Of a DNA stretch of 64,000 nucleotides, positions 1 to 13,499 are shown piece by piece; the stretch's first letter is position 1; every line of letters begins with the position of its first letter. The position numbers and the translations under genes are program-made. Source of the stretch: Dermatemys mawii (taxonomy: Eukaryota; Chordata; Testudines; Dermatemydidae); assembly GCA_007922305.1 (NCBI GenBank), contig ML677358.1, positions 16,145,267-16,209,266 of the forward strand, in the 5' to 3' direction. The notes beneath the pieces were generated by a model. The model had not been told where the DNA came from. It saw only the letters and a program-made list of their open reading frames with translations, and did no database searches.

Positions 1-12
1 CCATCCCCCCTC

Positions 13-96
13 ACGCTCCCCCCCAGGATCACCCCTAGCACCCCTCTCCCCCCTAACGCTCCCCCCCGGATCACCCCTAGCACCCCTCTCCCTCGG
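13..96. repeat. Two-copy C-rich tandem repeat, period 42-43 bp
   Basis: The block ACGCTCCCCCCC-GGATCACCCCTAGCACCCCTCTCCC occurs at 13-50 and again at 56-92 with one indel. It may continue upstream of the window edge. The copies are nearly identical, which suggests a young minisatellite at the edge of the CpG island. Confidence 0.7.
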
Positions 97-188
97 GGTC
101 TCCCCTCGCACCCCGGCCCCCACCTGCAGGGCAGGCCCCGGCTCGGCCTCCTCCGCCTCCGTCAGTGACAGTCCCCGCCACGTCTCAC

Positions 189-324
189 CCGCGCCCCCTC
201 ACGCCCTCCACCGATCCACACCGCTGGAGGACCAGCACCATAGAGACTGCAGGGCAAACGGGAGCCCCCGATGACCCCGGAAGGGCACGCTGACCCGGAA
301 ACCGTCTCTCCCTGCCGCAGCGGC
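189..324 (-). other. FAM114A2: Candidate first exon of the divergent gene (FAM114A2), non-coding
   Basis: On the minus strand a donor-like G|GTGAGACG occurs with the intron starting at 188. A second possible donor, CTGCAG|GTGGGG, has its intron starting at 124. The ETS-like pair at 277-300 and the site at 325-332 would lie at its 5' end. The assignment rests on mammalian gene order, not on any FAM114A2 coding sequence in the window, so it is tentative. Confidence 0.25.
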
Positions 325-334
325 ACTTCCGGGT

Positions 335-437
335 GGGGCAGCGGGGCGGACGGGTCCGTTGGCTTCTCAGCACCGCAAGGGTACGAGCGCTCCCGGGGCT
401 CCGGCCAAATCCGCCTCCCACCCGCTTCAGCCTATCG
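335..437 (+). other. MFAP3: MFAP3 exon 1 (5' UTR), candidate
   Basis: A strong plus-strand donor, CTATCG|GTAAGTT, ends this exon at 437 inside the CpG island. It is the best donor upstream of the MFAP3 coding exons, and mammalian MFAP3 likewise begins with a non-coding exon. The 5' boundary is a guess placed just after the ETS-like site at 325-332; no transcription start can be read from sequence alone. Confidence 0.45.
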
Positions 438-477
438 GTAAGTTCCCTTGCCGTGACGACACAGCGTGTCACCGCGG

Positions 478-616
478 TGACGTCGCAGTGATGTCAGGGG
501 GGACACCTCGGCGAAGCCTTGTTAAGCCCTAGGGGCAGGCCGCAGCGGCCCTCTGCTCCAGCCTGACGTCATGCGGCCCCAGGGCGGCCTGGCCATGACG
601 TCACGGCGCTGACGTG
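478..616. promoter_or_regulatory. CRE / ATF-CREB motif cluster
   Basis: Perfect palindromic TGACGTCA occurs at 564-571 and again at 596-603. Near matches are TGACGTCG at 478-485, TGATGTCA at 489-496 and the half-site TGACGTG at 610-616. That gives five CRE-like sites in about 140 bp just downstream of the candidate MFAP3 exon 1 donor. Such sites are bound by CREB/ATF factors when unmethylated; the density here exceeds chance expectation. Binding itself is inferred. Confidence 0.6.
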
Positions 617-1035
617 TGCTGCGTGGTGACGCTGCAGGGCAGGGGGGTTGCCCTAGAGATGGGCTGGGGGCAGACGGGGGTTAATTCAGGGGAGCCGTAG
701 GGCGGGTGTCCTGCAGGGGGTCGGTCTTGACAGGCTGCACAGAGATGATCTGCACAGTACGAGAAGGGTTTCCAGTCACGAGAGAGTAGGTTTGTGATGC
801 AAGTGAGAACGAAATACTTCCTGTAGTAGATAGGAAAATTCCGAGTCCAAGGCTACAGTCTCCTAGTCCCACTGCTAGTTATTTATGGAGCTGGCATATT
901 TGAAAACTGATACACACACCAATCATTTGCCAGAATCACTAATTAGTTAGGACAGTCTAAGGATTGGAAAGTGTGTCTTGGCTTTTTGATTCCACATTAT
1001 CTAGGGATATGAAATGATGTTACACCCAGTGATGT

Positions 1036-1322
1036 AGAGCGGGGTAGGCAACCTTCGGCCGCAAGCTGATTTTCAGTGGCGCTCACACTGCCCCGGTCTG
1101 GCCACTGGTCCGGGGGGCTCTGCATTTTAATTTGATTTTAAATGAAACTTCTTAAACATTTAAAAACCTTATTTACTTTACATACAGCAATAGTTTAGTT
1201 ATATACTAAAAACTTAGAGAGCTTCTAAAAATATTTAAATGTATTCCTGGCATGCGAAACCTTAAATTAGAGTGAAGAGATGAAGACTTGGCCCATCACT
1301 TCTGAAAGGTTGCTGATTCCTG
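1036..1322. mobile_element. Decayed hAT-type DNA element
   Basis: The left end reads GGGGTAGGCAACCTTCGG (1041-1058) and the right end is an inverted form, AAAGGTTGCTGATTCCTG (1305-1322). The internal AT-rich part with 'CTTAAACATTTAAAAACC' near 1149 resembles a family common in turtle genomes whose consensus ends are CAGGGGTCGGCAACCT. The terminal repeats are clearly degraded and I cannot define a target duplication, so the copy is old. Confidence 0.65.
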
Positions 1323-1527
1323 ATGTTGAGCTATATAACTTACTATCTCTCAGGCCCCAATCTTACAAAGACTTATGCATGTGTGTAACTTTAAGTACTA
1401 TGAATTGTCTCATTAATAGTTAAAGTTAAACATATGTGGGTTTCACAGGATGATATCCAAAGACTTGATTCATATAACTGCATACATCCTGAATATTTAT
1501 CCCTCCGTGACTCTTTGTTGTTAAGTA

Positions 1528-1690
1528 TGGCCAGAAGCTGGGAATGGGCAACAGGGGATGGATCACTGGATGATTCCCTATTGTGTTCATTCCCGCTGGG
1601 GCACCTGAAATTGGCCACTGCTGGAAGACAGGATACTGGGCAAGATGGATCTTTGGTCTGATCCAGTATGGCCATTCTTATGGCTCAATA
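1528..1690 (+). mobile_element. CR1 LINE 3' end fragment
   Basis: The segment begins at 'CCAGAAGCTGGGAATGGG' and ends at 'CCAGTATGGCCATTCTTATG' (1663-1682), the typical 3' terminus of a turtle CR1 subfamily in sense orientation. It is 5'-truncated, as most CR1 copies are, and carries no intact ORF. Confidence 0.8.
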
Positions 1691-2386
1691 AAGATTAAAT
1701 ATGTTGAACTTAAGTTCAGGTTCAGACTTAACAATTCCAATTATTACTGTGGATCCTTTCTCTTGCCTTGGTTTTATTACTTGAAGAATATGTGATGTTT
1801 GCACTTCTCAGTTTATTCTTTTTTTGACTCCATTATCAGCTTCAGCAGCTGTTTTGCATAAATGTGATGGTTGAGTAATATCAATTTAACAAAACATTCT
1901 CTTCCAGCAATTGACAATGAAAGATCATTGTCTGCTTAATAATAATGGGTTTGCAAAAAAGGAAATGTGAAAAACAATTTATAATAAATCAGACTTGAAG
2001 AATTTAATGGTAAAATTCAATAACCAAGCACTCCTGATATTTATCCATTATGCAAATTAATTGCATGTATAGGGGTTTGCATATGTAGTTACTGAAGATA
2101 ATTAGCTCAATCGTCTGAGGGAAAATGTTGCCAGATATTTCTGGTGTTGAAATAATTGACTTAGGTTTCTAATGTCAGTTTAGAAATAAAGTTTAAAAAA
2201 ACCCTTTAAAATCTAATAACTTATAATTTGTTCATTTTGAATGATTAAATTTCACAAGAAAACCACTAGAGATATTGGAATTATCTCCACTGACTCTAAA
2301 ACATCATTAGTCAGAAGATTACAGTGATTCAATATAACAGGCTACTCTTTATGTTTGATTCAATAAGGAAAATAAGGGCTTGTTTT

Positions 2387-2625
2387 CACTGCAGAGATAA
2401 CTTGCGTGTTGCCCTTAACTCAAATCCCAACCACATAAAATCATTAATCCCAATGTGCTGGTGCTTTTATCTTGAGTGGGTTTAGACTACAGCTCAGGTT
2501 AGTACAACTCATCAGCTGCTGACACAACCCCTCTGTGCAGCTCCAATGTGATTTTGCAGTGTGACTGCTCTCACTGGAGCTGGGCTAATTTAAGAGAAGT
2601 TAACTCTGGAGTGAAGATATTCCCT
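2387..2625. mobile_element. Possible degenerate MITE
   Basis: The left edge GGGCTTGTTTTCACTGCAG resembles the GGGCTTGTCTACACTGCA terminus of turtle MITEs. The right edge contains TTAACTCTGGAGTGAAGA, a weak inverted match. The interior 'GGTTTAGACTACAGC' is consistent with an old CTACACT-type element. The terminal match is imperfect, so this is low confidence. Confidence 0.3.
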
Positions 2626-5600
2626 AATAATCTGAATATATTGTACAGACTGCAGAAATGTATGTTAGTGCTGCATTAAGATTAGCATTTGAGACTTTGA
2701 TCCTTCAGGCATAGGGGTGTCCACCTCCACATGCAGTTGTAGGATTGGGACCTGAAACACTCCAAACTGAGGAAATGTAGATCTTGATTGTCATGTAGTA
2801 ATTGCAACATGCTCCCTTTGCACCTATCAGAACCAAAATTGCCCTCAGATGCGCCTCTGTCACTCCCCTTGAAGTCAAGTGGAGCTATGTGTATATATCT
2901 GATGGCAGGTTTGGGCCCATTGGATGTTAAAGTCACATTTAACAGCATAACTAACAATCACTGAACAGTAAAACATTAATCACTCCACAGCTTATGTTGC
3001 GTATTACCAGTTTCATAGCCAAGCATTTGGTCATAGAAATAGAAGCTGGAAAACCGCATATATGGAGTTAAAATTGATTATTATATGATTCCATAGGTGC
3101 ATCAACAGTATCCACTGAAAACTTAATGGGAATATTTTGTACTATTCACGTTTCAACACACACACTCTTTTGTTTGCTTGTTTGTTTTTTCATTTCTTAT
3201 TCTTTCTTTTTTTTTTTCTGGGCTTTGGTCATACAAAAGTTTATGCAGTACCTGTTTAACTTCATGCACTGTGAGTAATTCTGTTAAAGTCAGTGGGATT
3301 GCTCACAGGGTCCCATCCTGCCCCTATTTAAGTCAATGTCAAAACTCTTACAACATTAGAGATACAGAATCTGGCCTACAGTGTATAAAGATAAATACAT
3401 GTAAGTCTGTGGAGGACCAGGGCTCTAGTGACTATTTTTCAGGAAGGAGGACACACCACTTGTGTTCAGATATTTTTTGAATTATACTTGCATAGAAAAC
3501 AGATCTTAAAATCTTTTAAAACAGAAATATTTTGTTCCTAACTGAAAAATATATGTCTGGATTTTGCGCATACTTTCCAGAAGCACTCTCCCCTGGAGCA
3601 TTTTTATCTGAAACTGCTCTAGCTATAATTTTTATAAGCCACTCCTAAGATTATGGAAAATATTTTTTTTAGTGTGTTTACTTTGAACATTTGACAGCAC
3701 TTTGTTTATAGTCAATTTCACTGTTTCCCCTGTATTATCAGGTTGTTGGTTTTTTTAAACCCTGTCAGAGTGGTCTTTCACACAACAATAAGAAAAAGAG
3801 GGAAATCTTTTTTAAAAAATAGAAAAAATAAGGTGATAAGACCACAAAAATTGGCAGCAGGGACATGTGGAAACATATGTAGTATCAGAAACTGTGTTTA
3901 ACACCTTTTTTTTAAATGAGCTAGATTTCCACAACTTTTATTGACTCAGATTTCATATGACAAAACTAGGACCAATGCTGTAAAACTTTAATCACATGAC
4001 TAATGCTTGCTTGTGAGAGCATCCTACTCATCTGAGTAAGGTTTGTAGGCTGCAACCCCTAAGTTGAAATAACATTTAAATTGTGACATGAATGACAAAA
4101 GACATGAAAGACAGAGGGTAGGTTAACACTTTGGCTTAATGCATACTATTGTTCTCTCTTCACCCTGTCAAAAAAAAAATGAGTGAAAGATTGTGTGTCA
4201 ATATAAACTCTGAATCTTTTTGCTCTTTGTAGTTTCTTTTTCACAGAACTATTTATTGCACTATTGTGGGTTAAGGGTAAGTTTAAAGAAAAAGCAGAAC
4301 CTCTGTGTTGTAAAATAATGTCATATAAATATATACACACACACAAGAAATGAGAATAGATGTCATGTCACTTGATTAAGTCTGTGTGAAAATACGTTTC
4401 TGAAACTTTGCATTTGTCTTGTACATATTCAGCTTTTAAATTGTACCAATAGTGATTAGTTACTTGCCAAATTTTTTTTAAATCAAAGTGTTTCTTCAAC
4501 TTTGAACATTTTTGATTTATACATTTTTACACTTATGTAACCTCAGAAATGTAAAAGCATTAATTTACTACTAAGATGTTTACATGCCAAGTTTCAGCCC
4601 TGAATGTCTTTTCTCAGCTGACATATAGACTAGTGAGAAACAAGATTTTTAACTGTAGTGCTGACAGTACTGTTTGTTTATTTCATTATAAAGGTGAGAG
4701 GGTGGTAAAGTTACTTAATGCTTCAGAGACATGAATAAATATGACGTGCCTTTTCCCATATAGCTTACAAGCAAAATAACATCAGATAAACTCAGGACCA
4801 TGGTAAGGGAAATGAAGTTTGTGGAGTTATTGATTAGATCAGGAGTTAAGAGGAAAATGAATAGCTGAACAAGGAGGAGTTTAAGGAACAGAGAGGGCAC
4901 CTGGCAAATGGAGGCAGATAGATGTGCCATGGGAGGGGAGAGAATACACAAAGGTGAGAGGAGAAAATGGAGAGCAAGGCAAGATGATTGGGGAAAGCAT
5001 TGAGTGCAAGAAAGAAGAAAGAGGGATCCTAGGTATTAAATGGCTTCATAGATGTGATATGTGCGACAGTGTGCCTTCAGGACTGAGTAAAGTCCTCGGA
5101 ATATCACCCTGGACAGCCTGCTCTAGCTCCAGCAGAACTGGATCAGCACCAGTTTCTTTGCGTAAGTGCTTTCCCAGAGAGGCCACTGGTGGAATGCAGC
5201 TAACTAGGAAGCTCTATTGCTTGTCAGCTTGCCTGTGGGAAATGGATTCTGCTCAGTAACGTGGCACTAATCGAGTTCCTTCCACAGCTGCTGGCCTCTT
5301 CCTAAAGGGGGAAACAAGAAATGAGACACAGAAAAAAGAATGAGGAGAGACAGGCTCAGTGCCATTCAGTGGGCTTGCATAGAAACAACAGTTGGAGCCT
5401 ACTCTAATTGCACCTCAGGTTTAGACTTGCCAGTCAGTTGAACCTTGAAGGAGAGTCAAACAACAATACCGTTTTTTCTAATTAACTGATTTTTGACAAC
5501 AACAGCAATCAATAATGGGACAAGTTATCTTGTCAAATTAGAAATCCGGATTGTCTTTGGGCAAATAACCTTTAATAAAAAATTCTTAGCCTGCATAGTA

Positions 5601-7104
5601 TATGGTAAATGAATTTCCTAATTCATTAATCTACCCTGTAAAGGAGTTAAAGAGACAAAATAGGTGCATTCATTTGTAGAGTAATCCTTTATGCAGTGAT
5701 CCTGTTCCTCTCTAGCATGTTAAAGTATTATAAGCAGTGTTAGCTGGTAATGTCAAAATGATGAGAAAAATGTATCAAGTGCCTGCTGCTTTATTTATAA
5801 AAAGCATATAGATGAATCACTTAATCCTTTGTACTGTCTTAGTTTTGAAATACAACACTACTGGTATTTGTTATTGGTAGGAGAAAGATGATAAAGATTG
5901 AAGTCAGGTATTCAACAGGGTGAAGCAAGATATTCATTAAGGTACCAGGGTATTTTAAATTGGTTTTCATTGCCGTGGGACAGTCTGGAAGGAATGATGA
6001 GTCCAAGGAACATTTATTAAATCAGACATATTCTCTGGTCAGGTTTCATGAACATTATATACAAATGTAAACCTTCCTCATTCCAACTCATTCTTGGAGT
6101 TCAGTGTACTTACTGAAATGTTTTGCTTCTTGGTTGTCTGTGGGGAAAAAAATGATATACACCGGAAGCACTGATATTGGTCTTTTATTCTAATACCATC
6201 CATTATCTTGTGCACTCCTTCATTTTAAAAGTTGTGGGTCCTGTCCTTAGTCAAATTACCCCCTGGCATCACTGGGAGATACAGAGCAGAATTTGGCACT
6301 CGTAGCTTTTAAAGCATTTTGAAGATGTAAAGTATACCCTAAGTGCTAGAATAGTAGTAGCCATTAGTGCAATATTTTCAGCATCAGATTACAGTCAAAA
6401 TGTGGAGTCTGATAATGTGGCAGTAAGAAAATTTGTCATGAGGAAGAACATTTAGACATTAAAAGGACAGATTTCAAAAGTGACTTTCCATTTTGTGCAC
6501 CCAAACAATTGCAGATACAGTTTTCCAAGTACAAATACTTGTGGGTGCCTGTTATAGTACTAACTACTGATCGTACCTGCAAATCAGGTAATCAGTTGTC
6601 TCAGGGCTATAAAATGCGCCCACAGTTATCTGTAGGTACAGAACAGGAGGCTGAGTGGATAAACCTTTGGAAAATCAGGACTAAAAATCACTTTTTTAAA
6701 AATTACATTTTCATCCTTCATCGTCCCCCGGTTGTGAAAACTGTTTTACTTTGTCTGCCATACACACAATACACATTTTGATCCCAATGGGAGCTGCATA
6801 TTTCCAATCTGTTAACCATTTTGGCCCTTTTCTTACACTCTTTGCCCCTAATGCCAAGCCTCCCTGATATGTCTTATTTAGGATGGGAGGACAAGTGTAC
6901 ATCTGAAGTGCCTGGAGTTACTGATCATGCTAATACCTTCTTACCCTCATCCCTTTGGCATGCCCTGAGCTCATCTCTGATGCCAAACCTCTCGGCTGAC
7001 AGTTTAAATTATTTTAGTCTGAAATCTATTTACTAGAAATGAGATTTGAAAACCACGTAAGCTTGGTATTATTAACAAATGTCAATCTCTTTTTTTTTTT
7101 CCAG

Positions 7105-7298
7105 TTGGATTTCCCTTTCCGCTATTAATATCAATGGTCTTGAAAGTGCACTGGGAGTCAGATATTTCCAAGAAACTCTCTGTCCATGAACAGCTCAAGA
7201 CCTTCCTCACTGATCTCGGTTTAATGCAGACAGCTTGATATTACGCATCCTGCGCCTTACTCCAAGTTAAATGAAAAAACAATTTTCTCTAATCTTCC
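7105..7298 (+). other. MFAP3: MFAP3 exon 2, 5' UTR part with upstream ORFs
   Basis: The exon opens after a polypyrimidine tract and CCAG at 7104. Its leader holds at least three upstream start codons: 7134 (34 codons, in frame with the main ORF but stopped by TGA at 7236-7238), 7186 (short, stops near 7224) and 7271 (overlaps the main ATG out of frame, stops near 7336). Both the 7271 and the main 7299 contexts have T at -3, so neither is a strong Kozak site. This pattern would be expected to lower or condition translation. Confidence 0.7.
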
Positions 7299-10150
<2,852 letters not shown>

Positions 10151-11550
10151 ATCCAGCGAGATGGGATTATTAGAGCAGCATCTGATTTCTCTAGGATGTC
10201 GAGAGAAAAGGAACCATAGTCAAATGTGCACAAGAAATAATATTTTTTTCCAGAAGATGAGGTGCCAAAACTGTTACCTAAATCTGTGCACTACCTCATC
10301 TATGTTTTTCACTTTTGATCTATAGATTTAAAGCCTGCTCACGTGAGGCCCTTTGGAATACTCCTTCCCCAAAATTTTGTAAAGCAAACATATTCCACTG
10401 GAAGCATTTCACAAAGGGGATGATTTACATTCAATTTCTTGTTCGTCTCAGTTACTGTATAAGAGGTGGTTAAATTGAGCTAAACACCTACCATGGGATC
10501 CTTTCCTTTGTGAACTGTTTCTTCATATACACAAAGAAATCTGAATTCTTTCAGATTCAGCTCTGCCTGCATTATTGTCATGACGATTTGAGAGGTGTGT
10601 TCCTTTTGAATTGCCTCTTGATATGTGCAGCCCATCAGAACTGTGGGCTTCAGCAAATCTGCTTCGTATATTTTGCTTCTGTGCTGCCATCAAAATGTAC
10701 GGTACTTAGAATAAGGAATAGTGCCAGACTGTGCATCTGGATTAAATTAATTGTCATAGTTTCAAAGCAGATTATGGAATAACCAGGGCTCTCAGGTTTT
10801 GATGATTCTGCAGAAACTTACCACAATGCCATTGTAGCATATGGAAAGTTAAATCTTGATTTTGACATAATGAGCACCATGTTAAATGACCTGTATTACC
10901 AGATACCTCATCCTGTTTTTGTTTTAATGGCAGGCCAGGAAGGCAGCACTGCTGGTATTATCTGTAGCTGAACCTTATTGACTTTACTCACAGGAGAAAA
11001 TCCAAAGGATTGTGGTGTATTTGACGTGGCCATGAGCAAGGGATGATGAGTTGGTAGTTGGTTGTCCTAAAAAAAAATCTACAGATCAAATGTCTCAGGC
11101 AGTTGTTTCTAAACAACATTAACAACAAAAGTGGGGGAACTTAGGGTCAGATTCTTAGCTGTGGATAGATATGGCTTCTTGATTCTACTCTGTGCCAGTC
11201 ACAGGTCACTGGAGAGCAGTAGCCCTCTGGCCATGCCCCCTTCCAATTCTAGCAAGCCCCATGGTAAGAGCTGCAAGGAGATGTAGCACAGGTGCTGACC
11301 ATCCTTACCCTGTGCTAGTTAGGGACTCTCCTGTGCCAGGAGATTCCTCAGCTGAGGAGATCCAATCCCTAGGAACTGGAATGTAGAAGAGAATCTGAAC
11401 CCTAGTTTCACTTTTTGGTGCTGATCTTTTCCTTTTTTTAATTTAACATTTACAAGTGTATCACTTAAATTGTATTTTATTTCCAGTTGAGATTTAAACA
11501 TGTAAAGCTTGTAAGCACTCCACAAACTAATTTCTTACAACTGCTGGAAG

Positions 11551-11598
11551 CATATTGGCATATCATTGTAACAACATATTGGCGTATCATTGTAACAA
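11551..11598 (+). repeat. Exact-spaced 24-bp tandem duplication
   Basis: The 24-bp unit beginning CATATTGGC occurs twice in a row (11551-11574, 11575-11598) and differs at one base (CATAT versus CGTAT). It lies in the probable MFAP3 3' UTR and looks like a recent slippage duplication. Confidence 0.85.
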
Positions 11599-11804
11599 CT
11601 TGGCAACAGGAGCACCGTTTAGCTTCCCACATCTCTTTCTTTGCTTCTTATTTTTGAAAGGTGATTTGAACTAGTGGTTTCCGGAGGGAACGTTCAAGAT
11701 TCTTCAGAGGTTTTAAGGTTATGTTTACAGGAGTGGAGGTGGATGACAAACAGCTATAGGCGCCATTCTACAAAGCAGGGTCATCTGTGGTAATACATCC
11801 TTGT

Positions 11805-11810
11805 AATAAA
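11805..11810 (+). terminator. MFAP3: Candidate polyadenylation signal 1 of MFAP3
   Basis: AATAAA occurs in TTGTAATAAATGGC about 1.65 kb after the stop codon, ahead of the first 3' repeat. It is a plausible cleavage signal; usage is inferred. Confidence 0.35.
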
Positions 11811-11946
11811 TGGCATGACTAAATCATATTTATGTGTCAGTATTAGGGAACTAGAGGTTGAAGCATTTTTTTAAGTTCTTTCCCTAGAAACTTCTGAAGC
11901 CAAACACGAGCACTGCAGGTCTAGCGGAGCTTCTCTTGCCTGTGTT

Positions 11947-12320
11947 TATCAGGAACATAGGAATTGCCGACTGGATCGGCCCAGTAATCCATCTATTCCA
12001 GTCTCCTGTTTCTGACAGTGGGCTGTGCTTCAGAGGACTAGATCTGGAATAAGCTGCCCTTAGTGATAGATTCTTCCTCGTCCTCATATAGCTAGAGGTT
12101 GTTTATGCTCCTCTTCATCTTAAGGGTTTATAGTCTCTTCTCTGTTCTTTACTTATTCTTTAATAGTCATGGTTGTAACTCTGGATATTCTTGTTATTCA
12201 GATAAATGGCTAATCCTTTTTGAACACTGCTAAGCCACTGGCCTCAATGATTGCTGGTGGCAGTGATTCTGCAGGCTAACTATGCATTCTGGTGAAAAGA
12301 ATTTCCTTTGATTGAGTATG
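11947..12320 (-). mobile_element. CR1 LINE fragment, antisense
   Basis: The plus strand reads from 'TCAGGAACATAGGAATTGCC' through 'GGCTAATCCTTTTTGAACAC' and 'GCCTCAATGATTGC' to 'TTTCCTTTGATTGAG', which is the reverse of the CR1 3' region including the end of its second ORF. It is a diverged, 5'-truncated copy. The same subfamily recurs at 46.3-46.9 kb. Confidence 0.8.
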
Positions 12321-12330
12321 AATGTCATAG

Positions 12331-12425
12331 CTCAATGATGTTAAAGCCAGAAAGGACGATCACATAGTCTGACCTTGTACGTTTCCCAGGCAATAGGGTT
12401 TCCACTTCACCATGCCTGTCTTTCA
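12331..12425 (-). mobile_element. CR1 3' tail, antisense
   Basis: 'TTAAAGCCAGAAAGGACGAT' and 'CACATAGTCTGACCTTGTA' are the reversed 3' tail of another CR1 subfamily, abutting the preceding CR1 fragment. Two tails side by side indicate separate insertions. Confidence 0.65.
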
Positions 12426-13054
12426 GAGAAGCTAGCTGTGCTCTTCTGTCAAATTGTCACACTATATATGGTAGTAGCATTCTTGAAGTTTTAGTCCCCA
12501 TGTTATAAATGCAATTTTGAGATGGAACCCTAAAATCAAGGCTCCTTTTAAATACTTCCAAACCAGCAGATGTGCAATAATGATTGACAGATCTCATTAA
12601 AAATGGCAGCTTGCGTGCAACAAAATGACACTGGAGCTATGTGAGATCAGTGTAAGAGAACAGCTCCTGATTTAACTGACTCTGTTCTTTAATTTGTGTA
12701 GTTTATGTAGATGACACTGTGTTCTTACTAAACCAAGTCTGTGTTTGTTTATCTGTCTGTTTCGTCGGGTGTCTGAGTAGCAGAGAAAGGACTTGTTCCA
12801 TTAGATCAGAAAATACAGAAACGATATGCTGGGTAGTAGTTTTTTAAAATTACAAAATCAAGTGGCCCGTTTGCCATAGTAATAAGTGATTTCACTTCTG
12901 GGAGAGAGGCTGTTTTGTAGGATTTTCAGTACATCAGTAGCATTTATGAAATGTAGGGCCCAATCTTGTTTCTACTGAACTTAATCAGAGCAGGGCTGGA
13001 ACCCTAATATGACATCAAGTGTATTGAACAGATTCCTATGACACTGGGAGCCAG

Positions 13055-13070
13055 GATGATGATGATGATG
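13055..13070 (+). repeat. (GAT)n microsatellite
   Basis: Five GAT units occur in GGATGATGATGATGATG. The run is short and probably little variable. Confidence 0.7.
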
Positions 13071-13485
13071 TTGTGTAGAAACCATCATTTCCAAATAATG
13101 AACCCTAGTGGTTTCCAAACAGGTTGACCTGTTACTCCGTGTTAGTAATATCTTTTACTGCTTGAGTTTTTTGATACATCTAACTAAAATTTATTTTTGA
13201 AAGATTACTCAAACATCATACGTGGGGGGGAGAGAGGTGTTAAACTCCTTGTGTACAATTGCATGCTTTTTCTTGGCTTCAGCTAATGTCTCTGACAATC
13301 ATACAGCTGTTTTATCTTTTCTTCTTAAACTCAGATACATTTTTTTGTACTGTAAATTCCATTTATTAGCCGAGATTATATCTACAAATAATGTCTTGGT
13401 TATTTGTATTCTGTAGACTGTAATGTGAGTGCGTGATGTAACAACATGATTCATATTTTCATAAAATTAATTGGTAGATTGGAAG

Positions 13486-13491
13486 AATAAA
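13486..13491 (+). terminator. MFAP3: Candidate polyadenylation signal 2 of MFAP3
   Basis: AATAAA occurs in GGAAGAATAAATTTAGC about 3.3 kb after the stop codon. A UTR of that length would be ordinary for this gene in vertebrates, but nothing here decides between the two signals. Confidence 0.3.
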
Positions 13492-13499
13492 TTTAGCAA

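Larger units (their letters stand above)
1..660. promoter_or_regulatory. CpG-island promoter, probably bidirectional (FAM114A2 / MFAP3)
   Basis: This is the most GC- and CpG-rich stretch of the window and it lies directly upstream of the MFAP3 gene. It contains ETS-like CCGGAA sites at 277-282, 295-300 and, reversed, 325-332 (ACTTCCGG), and a group of CRE motifs from 478 to 616. A GTAAGT donor at 438 and candidate donors on the minus strand (188 or 124) fit two divergent first exons. In mammals FAM114A2 and MFAP3 lie head to head with very close 5' ends; that synteny is known, while its presence here is inferred because FAM114A2 coding exons lie outside the window. No TATA box is evident, as expected for a housekeeping CpG promoter. 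Confidence 0.75.
438..7104 (+). other. MFAP3: MFAP3 intron 1
   Basis: The interval runs from the GTAAGT donor at 438 to the acceptor at 7091-7104, a run of T ending in CCAG. Outside the CpG island it is AT-rich. It contains a decayed hAT element (1036-1322), a CR1 tail (1528-1690) and a possible MITE (2387-2625). From about 2.6 to 7.1 kb I see no coding segment and no recognisable RNA gene, only A/T runs, a short CA run near 4335 and weak low-copy repeat similarity near 3280-3380. Confidence 0.5.

Noticed and set aside
185..472. Minus-strand 95-codon frame across the CpG island
   Set aside because: Arg/Pro/Gly-rich translation is typical of CpG-island DNA; this is promoter and non-coding exon sequence.
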